A DNA stretch of 35,000 nucleotides from Anaeromyces robustus. Its lineage: Eukaryota > Neocallimastigomycota > Neocallimastigomycetes > Neocallimastigales > Neocallimastigaceae. Where the stretch lies: contig MCFG01000473.1 in the NCBI GenBank assembly GCA_002104895.1, positions 1 through 35,000 on the forward strand. The letters run 5' to 3'. A program made the translations under genes and the position numbers. Positions 1 to 10,294 of the stretch are shown here, one piece after another. Below the pieces are notes generated by a model. It did no database searches and was not told the origin of the DNA. It worked only from the letters and a program-made list of their open reading frames with translations. Position 1 is the stretch's first letter, and the number at the start of each line of letters is the position of its first letter.

Positions 1-279
1 ATACAAATATTAAATAATTATAATTTTAAAAGTATAAAAAGAATTAAAAATATCTAATATAAAAATGTAGACAAAAATTAAGTTCAAAAATATAATAAAT
101 AATTAATAAATATAATAAAGTTTATTAAAACAAAATTCTTTCCTTATTTAAAAATTTTCTGAACCTTAAAAGTGTTATACCTCAAGATTAAGTATAATAA
201 TAATGATATAAAGAGAACAGAAAAATTATATATATATATATATATATACAACTATTTTTTTTTTTTTTAAGATTAAAAA

Positions 280-280
<1 letters not shown>

Positions 281-332
<52 letters not shown>
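281..332. repeat. TTA trinucleotide microsatellite
   Basis: About 17 uninterrupted TTA units in intergenic DNA. The same motif recurs in introns and spacers across the window. Confidence 0.95.
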
Positions 333-333
<1 letters not shown>

Positions 334-855
334 TATGTAATTTTTATTTGCAACTAAAAGTAAACGAACAGTTAAACAAACAAAAAAAAAGGAATTGTGG
401 CAGTTATAATAACTAAAAAAATAAAAATTAATATTTCAAGATCTTTTAATATTTGTATCATTTATTACTTGTATTTAATTTACATTTCATGTATTATATA
501 TTTCTTTAATGTAATATATATGTCACATGTATGTTTATTTTAAATTAATAATTTTAAATAAAGATTAATCCTAGTCTAAAAAAAATATTTCAAGAGAAAA
601 TTATATATATAATAATCGTTTTTCTTATCCATGTTTTTTGACAATAATATATTAGATTCGTAATCCTATATTTATATATTTATATATATAATATTAATTT
701 GCTTTTTATTTTTTAATTTTTACATCTATTAAAATATTTTATTAATTATTATTTTTTTTTAAAAAAAAAAAAATGAAAAATGATTAATCATCAATCCTAT
801 TCAATAATATATTATAATGTTAATTGTTTTGTAAAACAATTATAATGTGAAAATA

Positions 856-890
<35 letters not shown>

Positions 891-2594
891 AAAAAACTAA
901 AACATTTAAGATTTAAATCTATAATATTAATTATTCTTATTATTCTTACTTTGGATTATTTTTATTATTCTAGATTAAATAAAGTGTAACCTAATAATAT
1001 TTTATATATTTTATAGGATATAAAATATAAATATAATGATTATAAAATAATATTATTTTAATATTAAATATTAAAATTAAACATTTTTTATAATTTAAAG
1101 TAAAAAATAAAAAGAAATTTCTTTTTATAATATAATCTATAAATATATTTTATCAAATTTTGTATAAAAAAATATTACTTTTCTTTTACAATGTGTATTT
1201 AATAAATTGTAAATACATAATTATTATATATTTTATACAATAACAACTTTTTATTATTTTATTTTTGATATAACATATTATAAATAATAATTAATATAAC
1301 ATACATTAAATAATAGTAATGAATTTGGATAATATTGATAATAAATAATAAAAATAATTAATGTAATTAAAAGAAAAAAAATTATAGATATTTTATATGT
1401 AATAAAATCATAATTTTTCATTAGTTTTAAATTTTTATTATAATAATTATCAAATATTAAAATATTAAAATAGTTTATCATAATTAAGAAAACTTTTTTT
1501 TCATTATAAAAAAGAGCTTGTAATCTATCTTTTTTTTATTAATATATTTAGATTTGATGTTTAATTATTTAATTATTATTATTATTACTATTTACTATTT
1601 AAACTCTTAATTTATTATTCATTATTTTCATATATTTTTATTATATTATTTTATTATTTTTTTATTATTTTATTATTTTATTATTTTATATCTTTTATTT
1701 TTTATAATATTTTTGCCTATATTAATATAATATTAAATCGTATTTAATATTAATATGAATTTTTTTTAATAAATTAATTATTCCTATCTTTATTAAATTA
1801 AAATAAAAAAATGTCGAAAAATATTAATTTATTAATTATTTTTTTTGAATATTTATTAAATTTATTCATTTATTAAATAATTTATTTTTTTATCTATTTA
1901 TTTTTCTATTCATTTTATTTATTTATTTATTTATTTGTCTATTTATTTATTATTTATTAGAAATCATATATATTAAAGTTATATATTATAAATATATTAA
2001 ATTTCCAATCATAATTTACCACCCAAAGTTTATATGTTTAACCAATCAAGATCGAGCAAGTAATAATTTCAAAAAAATAATAATTAAAAATAAATTATTT
2101 TTACGATTTAATAAATAATTTTATTCATTATTAAAAAAGAATCATCATTTCCTATTTATATTTATATTTATGGATGAACAAGTATTAATATATATTAATA
2201 TATATAACAATATATTATTTAATTTAACCAATACATTTAAATCAATAGAAATAAATTTAATTAGTTATTAAAGTTACATTTTTAAAAAAAAAGAAAAATT
2301 TTAATTATTATTAATAAAATTTCAAAAATAAAAAATTAATAATATAAAAAACCTATAATAAAAAAAATTTAATATTTCTTTTATCAAATATTTTAAAATT
2401 ACTTGTTTAATGAAACATTTTTTAAATGTCAAAATTTTATTTGCTAATAATTTAAATAGGAATTATAAATAATATATTACATATTATATAATACAATATA
2501 ATCAAAATAAATTAAAATATTTTAAAAATTTTAAACTTTTAATTAATGATCAAAAAGTTTTGTAGAAAGTTCATTAAAGAATAATCAAAACATT

Positions 2595-2596
<2 letters not shown>

Positions 2597-2650
<54 letters not shown>

Positions 2651-2754
2651 ATGAATAAATAAATAAATAAATAAATAAATAAATAGACAAATAAATAAAT
2701 AAATAAATAAAATGAATAGAAAAATAAATAGATAAATAAATAAATAAATAAATA
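2597..2754. repeat. AAAT tetranucleotide array
   Basis: Around 150 bp of AAAT units with a few point interruptions near 2652, 2687, 2711 and 2731. Read on the minus strand it gives a spurious Leu-Phe-Ile-Tyr repeat frame with no other coding signal. Confidence 0.95.
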
Positions 2755-4766
2755 TGTTAATTTACTTGAAAAAGTGTTAATCAATCTTCAAATAGTTTAG
2801 TGCATTACATTACATAAATTTTTTATAATTTCATTGTATTAATATAGTAAAAAAAAAAAACTTATTCTTAAACTTACCAAAGCATTAATTTTATAATTTT
2901 TTTTTATACGTTTAAACTCATCTATAAAATATATTAACATTAATAACATCATGAAATATGAAATATGAAATATAAATGACTATTTTTATTTCTTATCATT
3001 CTTTGTTGTACTACATTATATTACATTATAAATAAATAATTAAAAAAAAAGGATATAATAATAATAATAATAAAAAATAAATAATAAAAAATAAAGGATT
3101 TTTAATATTTTTCAATGGTATAAATATAAAATTATTAAATAATAAAAGTTATGTATTATTTTTACAATCTTCATTAATAATTATTAGGATTCATATTAAA
3201 AGATTAAAAGCATTTTTTTTATATTTTTTTAATAAAAGGATTTAATATATTAATATATTTGTTTAAATAAATTAATATATGTTCATAATATATAAAAATA
3301 TAATGTTAAATATATTTTTTTATAATATGATAAATAATATAAGTGTTAAAAAAAGAATTAGAATATATAATATAATATAATATAATATATAATATTATAT
3401 ATTAAAATCAATAAACAAAAATATTGAAATATAACATATTATTGTATTCTAATATATTAAAGAAGTTTATTCAAATATAAAGTTTAATATATAGGTAATT
3501 ATATTTAGTATATTATGATATATTATTATATATATAAAAATAAATAATAAATAATAAAATTAGTCAATAATCATTAAATAACCTAATAAATAATTATTTA
3601 AATAGTAAAATAAATAAATATTAATAATTAAACTTTTTTATTTTATTTTATAATATTATATTTATTTATTTTATAATATTTTATTTATTTATTTTATAAT
3701 ATTATATTAATTTATTTTATATTTATTTTATTTATTTATTTATTTTATATTTATAATAAAAAATAATCATAATCATAATCGATATACGATGAGAATTATA
3801 TAGATTATTATATAATGAAAAAAATTTTTTTCCATTCACTTAATTTTTTTTTATTTCTTTTGTATTCATTTATTTTTATTTATAAAAATTTTGAAATTCT
3901 TCCATAAATAATAAAATTTTATATAAAAGCGTTATAAATTTCTTTTATTTTCTAATTTTTCTTTTTCTTTTATTTTTTCTTTCCAAATAAATATTCTTTT
4001 AATTTTCTTTTTCTATATATTATTATTAAGTAATAATATTTTTTTTTATTCAATAAAAAAAATAAAAAGAAAAATAAAATAATAAAAAAAAAAAAAAAAT
4101 TAAAAAAGAAATTAAAAATTAAAATTAAATAAAATTAAAATAAGATTAAAATAAAAAAAAAAAAAAGTAAAAAAAAAAATAATATAGAGTTATTTATTAT
4201 ATGTGGATTATTTTTTAATATCTTTATAGCCAATTTTATTTTATTTTATTTTATCAAGTTAATATACATCTAAAAGTGATATTACAATAAAAATATATCT
4301 TTATCATTTTCATATCCTATAACATTTATTTGTATAAATTTTACATAGGTAATTATTAATTTTAATATTTTATATAATTTTGGTGTGATAGAAAGTTTTT
4401 TTTTTAATTGTTACATTTTTTTTCATTTTATTTTGTAAGGAATAATTAATTTAAATCTTTATATAAAATTAAGATAAAAATATGTATTAATAAAAATATA
4501 ATTATATAAATATATATTTTAATCGTATTTTTTTTAGATATTCAGCATTTAATTAGATAGCTATACTATAAAGTTTTACTTAATTCAATAATTGAATAAA
4601 ATAAAAATATAAAAAAAAATATTTCATAACAATTTAAATAAATAATATTAAAAAGATATAAATCAAAAGAAATAATATTAAACAATAATTTAAAAAAGAA
4701 CAATAAATAGTAAAATAATAAACATTTTTTTTTAACAAAAATTAAAACATAATAATAAAATAAATA

Positions 4767-6571
4767 ATGAAGTTTTTATCAAAATTATCATTAGTAACTA
4801 TTGCTGCTTTAAGCATTATTACTAAAGCAAGAGCTAAATCTACTACCGAATATCTTAAAACTGCTCAAAATTTAGTTAGCAGTGGTAATATAAGCGAAGC
4901 TTTAAGTGTTTATTCTGAAGCTTTAACCAATGATCCAAATAATTTTTTAATATATGTTAGACGTGCCATTTTATATATCAATATAGGGAAAACCGATAGT
5001 GCCATTGATGATTTTTCTTCTCTTATTAAAATAAATCCAAATTTTGAACAAGCTTATCTTAAGAGAGGAAAATTATACCTTCAAACTGCCGAACTTGATA
5101 AGGCTAAGAAAGATCTTGAACACTACAAACAATTAAAACCAAGTGACAATGAAGTCGATGAACTTGTAAGTAAATTAATTTATATAGTTTTTAATTTTTA
5201 ATTTATTATTATTTTTTTTTATTTTTTATTTTTTTATTTTATTTTAGAAAGAAAAAAAAAATTTTTTTTTTTTCAGAAAGATGTTTATATAATAAATAAC
5301 TAAAATAAAAAAAAAAAAATTAATTATTTCTAAATTTTTTTTATTTTTATTTTTATTTTTTATTTTTATTTTTATTTTTATTTAATTTTTTTTAATATTT
5401 TTTTCTTTTTATGTTATTTATAAATATTTTATTAAATATAATTTTTAATTTATTATTCTTTATTATCAAAAATAAATAGATCAATAGTGTTAATAATGTA
5501 AAACGTTTAATTAATAATGCCAAATCAGAATTTAAAAGAAAGAATTATCAACAAGCTATTCAATACCTCTCAGAAGCTATTCAACATTGTCCACAAAACT
5601 TAGAAATTAGAAAAATGAGAGCCGAGTCATATTATAAAATTAATGAAGTTGAAATGGCTATTGGTGATTATGCCAGAGCTATTAAACTTCAACCAGATAA
5701 TACAGATCTTTTAGTAAAAGTTGGTGAATTAAACTTAGCTATTGGTGAAATAGAAAGTTCATTAAACGAAGTTAAAGAATGTTTACGTCGTGACCCAGAA
5801 CATAAACAATGTAAAGCTCTTTTCAAGAAAATAAAAAAATTAGATCGTTCACTTAAATTTATAGATAAATCTGTTGAACAGAAAAAATGGAGAGATATTG
5901 TTGATAAAATAAATGATGGTTTAGCTGCTGAAGTTGAAGCTCTTAATTCCAATAAATTAAAGTATAAGATTTACTTTGCAGGTTGTAAAGCTAATTTAAG
6001 ATTAAAGAAAGCCGAAGTTGCAAAGAATATGTGTAGTAAAGGTTTAGAAATTGATAACCAAGATGTAGAATTATTAATTAATCGTGCTGAAGCTTCTATG
6101 TTATTAGAAGAATATGATGCCGCTTTAAGAGATTATTCTACAGCTCATGAATACAGTCCACGTGATCAAAGAATTATGGAAGGTTATCAAAAAGCTCAAA
6201 GATTACAAAAAATGGCCAATAGAAAGGATTACTATAAGATATTAGGTGTTAAGAAGACCGCTACTAAACGTGAAATTAAAAAGGCTTACAGAAAATTAGC
6301 TCAAATATACCATCCAGATAAATACCATGGTGATATGACCAAGGAACAAGTCGAACATAAAATGAGTGAATTAAATGAAGCCTATGAAGTTTTAAGTAAT
6401 GATGAAACTCGTGAACGTTTTGATAATGGTGAAGATCCAAATGATCCAACTGGTGGTCAAGGAGGTAATCCATTTGCAGATTTTGGTGGTTTCCAATTCG
6501 GTGGTTTCCCATTTGGTAATGGTGGTCCATTCGGTTCTGGTGGTTTCCAACAATTCCAATTTAACTTTTAA
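4767..6571 (+). CDS. ER co-chaperone, TPR plus J domain (DNAJC3/P58IPK-like)
   Basis: Exons 4767-5165 and 5480-6571 join in phase 0 across a 314-bp intron (GTAAGT donor, TAG acceptor) to give 496 residues; animal DNAJC3 is about 504. Residues 1-23 look like a secretory signal peptide ([16 protein letters not shown], then Ala-rich). Three TPR-like units fill exon 1 and more follow in exon 2 up to about residue 375. A J domain runs from about residue 383 ([10 protein letters not shown]) to 447, with the HPD motif at 411-413 that stimulates Hsp70 ATPase. The tail holds GEDPNDP followed by a Gly/Phe-rich stretch ending QFNF, as in DNAJC3. Family knowledge: it works in the ER lumen with BiP/Kar2 on unfolded proteins. 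The first ATG of the signal peptide was taken as the start. There is no KDEL-type retention signal, which is also normal for DNAJC3. Confidence 0.93.
5166..5479 (+). other. Intron of the DNAJC3-like gene
   Basis: The donor GTAAGT follows the codon for Leu133, and the acceptor AATAG precedes ATCAATAGTG, which resumes the TPR frame. Two further acceptor-like sites, TTTTAG near 5248 and a poly-T/TTTCAG near 5275, lie inside the intron. They are followed by stop-rich A/T sequence, so the acceptor at 5479 is preferred. Confidence 0.85.
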
Positions 6572-7561
6572 TTTAAAAAATTTTCTACATTATAAATTAT
6601 AAATATAATAAAATAAAACTAAAATAAAAATAAAAATAAAACTAAAATAAAACTAAAATAAAACTAAAAATATTAAATTAATAAAATCTTTTTAAATTAT
6701 TTTTTTTAAAACAAAAAAAAAAAAAAAAAAGAGATAAATAATAAATAATAAAAGCAAATAAAATTAAATTAATTTTTAAAAAAAAAAAATAATAATAATA
6801 AGCGCGAAAGAAAAAAAAATTCTTTTTTTTTTTTCTTTAATAATTATATCAATTTTGTAATTGTTACCTTTTTATAAGTTTTTTTTTTTCTTTTCTAAAA
6901 AAATTTTCATTTCTTTTTTTTTTTTTTATTTCCTAATTTTTATTTATTACTATCCAATACTAAAATAAATAAATATAAAATAATAATAAAAAAAAAACAA
7001 TCAAATGTCAAAAAAAAAAAAAAAAAAAAGATAAACAAAAAATACATAACAATACTCATAAAAGAAAAAGAAAAAAAAAAAAAAAGAAAATGCAAAATGC
7101 AAAATGCAAAAAAAAAAGTAAAAACAAAAAGCAAAAAGCAAAAAACATATATATATATATAAGTTGATTTTATATATATATATAATAATATTATAAACAT
7201 TAATATTATGTTTTAAATATTATATATATTTTTTTTATATTTATTCATCATTAATATATATATTTATTAGTTTTTATTTTTTTTTCTTTTTTATATATAT
7301 AATGAAAAAGAAAATTATAATAAGATTTAACACTACTTATTTAACTAAAAGAATGAATTTCAAAATTAAAAAAAAAAAAAAAAAAAAAAATTTGAAAAAA
7401 AATTTTTTTTTTTACTATTTATAATCCATATAGTTTAACAAAAAATAATTATAATAATAATACTAATAAAACATAAAAAATAAATAAATAAATAAATAAA
7501 CAAATAAATAAATAAAAATATCTATTTAATAAAAGAAAATTAAAAAAAAAAAAAGAAAAAT
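6572..7561. other. Intergenic AT-rich spacer with simple repeats
   Basis: This is the 3' flank of the co-chaperone gene. It contains an 11-bp AAAATAAAACT-type repeat at about 6608-6665, GCAAAAT/GCAAAAA repeats near 7090-7145, several long poly-A runs and AAAT units near 7481-7515. No gene, tRNA or other RNA gene was recognised. Confidence 0.75.
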
Positions 7562-7660
7562 AAAAAATCATTTATATAATTATATTAATTATATAAAAAA
7601 TCATTTATATAATTATATTAATTATATAAAAAATCATTTATATAATTAATATAATTCTTG
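7562..7660. repeat. 33-bp tandem repeat, three copies
   Basis: Copies begin at 7562, 7595 and 7628. The unit starts AAAAAATCATTTATATAATT; the third copy diverges in its last bases. The array abuts the left end of the retroelement-like reading frame. Confidence 0.9.
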
Positions 7661-8255
7661 TCCTAATTGTTGTTCATGTTGTTTCCATTGTGAGAGTTAT
7701 CAGAGAATTGATCATTGGTTTATAAATTGTTTCTTATTTAAAAATCTTCGTATTGATCACTTCTCTGATTTAGATAGAAATTTTTTTTATTTTTTAGATA
7801 GTCTTTTTAATAGTTTAGTTAGGACCAGTTATAACCCTAGTGTAGATAATAGAATAAATAATATTGTTAAGGGTTATAAAAGTAGTAATAATAGTATAAG
7901 TAATATAGATATATTAGGTAGTAAAAAAATTGTTAATAGGTATAGAATATATATTTTTTTAATTGGTGGTAGAGATTATGGTTTTAGTGATAGAATTAAC
8001 AATAGTCCATACAAAAAGGAATGGGAATGTTTGTTTAAGTGTCAGACTGAATCTGGTACTTATTCAAAATCCCCATTCTTGTTGCGATCTGCGGCTCTAT
8101 TGAATGATATCATGCCTGTTGTCTGTAAAAGACAACATATATTGTTCAATAAATTTAAAACCAACCTCTCCAGGAACGTCAATGCTGATAACACAGTAGG
8201 ACAGCCTAGTAGGGCAAATGCCGATCCTATTTCCGACCCTAGTGGAATAGGATAG
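7650..8255 (+). pseudogene. 3' fragment of a non-LTR retrotransposon ORF
   Basis: An uninterrupted frame of 201 codons with no ATG near its left end, so it is read as a 5'-truncated relic rather than a host gene. Its first residues contain a Cys/His cluster (CPNCCSCC, then FHCESY, then DHWFINC) resembling the zinc finger near the C-terminus of LINE-type reverse transcriptases, usually C-x2-C...E-[ST]...H...C. The end includes RQHILFNKF and a Ser/Asn/Asp-rich tail before TAG. No reverse transcriptase catalytic block (the Y-x-D-D region) is present; it would lie upstream and is missing. Codons such as GCG, AGG, CTC and GTC are rare in the neighbouring genes, which fits an insert of different origin. 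The LINE assignment is inference from this one motif and the truncation pattern; another mobile ORF remains possible. Confidence 0.5.
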
Positions 8256-9885
8256 ATCAATTTTACTTTAATTCTATATTTAGAATTAAGGGCTGTATGG
8301 ATTTATTGTTTTTAAATATTATTATACTACTTTTTTTCCTCCAGTATTATTTATTATTATCTATAATATTTTACTGGTTTTTATTTTTTTTAGTATCATT
8401 TTTTTTTCATTATGTGTTTTTTTTTATGATTCATGTATTTTAATATTTAAATTCAATAAAGTTGACGTACAAATTGTGTGCCATAAAAAACAAAAATGCT
8501 ACACTTCTTATTTATAATAATATATACGTAAAATTGAAATTTTTTTTTTTAATATTTATTTTCATATTTATTTTTATTTTTAGTTTTTTATTTTTTATTT
8601 TCAATTCAGGATTTTCTTTTTTTTTACTATGTACTTATTATTAAAAAAAAAAGAATATCCTTAATACAAATAAATAATTTTAAAAAAAAAGTATATAAAA
8701 TAAATAATTTTGAAAAATTAGGAGGATTGTATGAGATTAAATTTAAATATTATCTTTGAAATGAATTTATAGTAAAGATTTCGGGTGATTATTAAGTATA
8801 AAATATAGTAATAAAATTAATTTTAAAATTGAATCTTATCGCTCAAATAATTAAATAATTAATGAATAATCTTTTCCTAATCTTGTCCTAATCTTTGTTT
8901 TGTTTTGCTTTAATATTAACAAAAGTAGTAATATTCATTCAAATAATAATAAGGGAATCCTATCGCTCAAATAATTAAATAATTAATGAATAATCTTGTC
9001 CTAATCTTGTCCTAATCTTTGTTTTTTGTTTTGCTTTAATATTAACAAAAGTAGTAATATTCATTCAAATAATAATAAGGATAATGATTTCTATTAGTAT
9101 GGTTGAGAGTAACCTTTTTTTTTTTCAGTATTATAATATGACTTGGTTTATGAAAGCATTAAGTAATAAATCTATATAATGAATATATATATATAAAAGT
9201 AATAATGAAAATAATAATTATTAATAAAAAATCTAGATCATGATATATATTTTATTAAACAAACACACAGACACATACACATACACACACTTTATATATA
9301 TATAAACAACAATAATAATTTATATTTTATAAAAATCTAATTTTATTTTTATTTTTATTTATTTATTTATTGATTTATTTATTGATATTCTAAAATTTAC
9401 AAATAACTGATATATTAATTGATAGATAAAAAAAAAAAATTTTTTTTTTTTTTTTTTTTTTTTTGATAAATTAAATGGAATGAAAAAAAATTATTATTAA
9501 ATTTGTGATATGTGATCTCTATTTAAAAGATTATTATAAATGATAAAATAATTAAATTTAAAAACTTTGAAAAAAAAAAAAAAAATTTATAATAATTTAA
9601 AAAAAAAATAACAACAATACTTTTTTATATATTATAATTATTATTATTTGTTAAATCAATTTTTTTTGTGTATTTTTTTTTTTTTTTATATATATATATA
9701 TATTTTTGTTTTATTTATTATTACTTCGTATTTTTTTTTATTTATATATTATATATTATATATTATTTACTTAATATTATGTAATTATTTAAAAAAAATA
9801 TTAATTTATTAACAAATAAAATAAAAAAAAAGATTAATAAAAATGTAAAAATGTAAAAATGTCGAAATTAATTATAGAGATTATT

Positions 9886-9917
<32 letters not shown>

Positions 9918-10294
9918 ATAAAGTAAAATTAATTAATTATTACAGAAATGAATTCATTTATATAGATGAGTATTATATATATTGATTTCTTTTTTTTTTT
10001 TTTTTTTTTAATATTTTAAAAATAAAATAAAACAAAACAAAACAAAACAAATTCATTATATATAAGAAGAAAAAAAAAATAATAAGAATAATTATATTTA
10101 TATAAATATGATATATGCTTTTTTTTTTTTTTTTTTTTTTTTTAATGATATTTGATAATAATTTAATTTAATTTAAATTAATATTAATTATTTTTTCTTT
10201 ATATATATTACTGTGATTTGTTTTACTTTGTTTTGTTTTTGTTTTTTATTATTATTATTATTATTAAATTTATTATTTTTCTTTTAAGTATTTT
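8256..10294. other. Spacer with possible retroelement 3' tail and repeats
   Basis: 8256-8460 may be the 3' untranslated tail of the retroelement fragment, with an AATAAA word at 8455-8460; no clear poly-A end or target-site duplication could be defined. The stretch also holds a tandem duplication (8831-9080), a CA-rich run near 9260-9290, long poly-T runs near 9440-9463 and TTA and TA microsatellites. No gene was recognised. The last part before 10295 is the 3' flank of the protease gene. Confidence 0.6.
8831..9080. repeat. 124/126-bp tandem duplication
   Basis: Copy 1 spans 8831-8954 and copy 2 spans 8955-9080. Both begin GAATC(T/C)TATCGCTCAAATAA and end AATAATAATAAGG. They differ by a few substitutions and a 2-bp insertion in the GTTTTGTTTTG run of copy 2. 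Such near identity in AT-rich DNA indicates a recent duplication. Each copy also carries a shorter TAATCTT(T/G)TCC internal repeat. Confidence 0.92.

Larger units (their letters stand above)
1..4766. other. Gene-free AT-rich intergenic DNA
   Basis: No supportable gene or RNA gene was seen on either strand. The stretch is nearly pure A/T, with poly-A and poly-T runs, TA runs near 230-248, a TTA array at 281-332, a poly-A run near 857-887, repeated TTTATT/TATAAT words around 3640-3720 and a long AAAT array near 2597-2754. Open frames here encode only F/I/L/Y/N/K, as expected of A/T-only DNA. The last few hundred bases before 4767 are A-rich and probably hold the promoter and 5' leader of the downstream co-chaperone gene, but no discrete element could be identified. 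Confidence 0.8.

Noticed and set aside
1278-1481. 67-codon Ile/Asn/Tyr-rich frame on the minus strand
   Set aside because: Composition is that of random AT-rich DNA.
2539-2784. Minus-strand frame rich in Leu-Phe-Ile-Tyr repeats
   Set aside because: It is only the AAAT microsatellite read in frame; no start context or homology.
5689-6530. Minus-strand frames inside the co-chaperone gene (5689-5952 and 6276-6530)
   Set aside because: They overlap strongly conserved TPR and J-domain codons on the plus strand and show no recognisable motif.
8060-8260. Minus-strand 66-codon frame over the retroelement fragment
   Set aside because: Antisense shadow; the plus frame carries the Cys/His motif and runs much longer.
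8462-8644. 60-codon Phe/Ile-rich frame after the retroelement fragment
   Set aside because: Poly-T-derived hydrophobic translation with no ATG context or motif.
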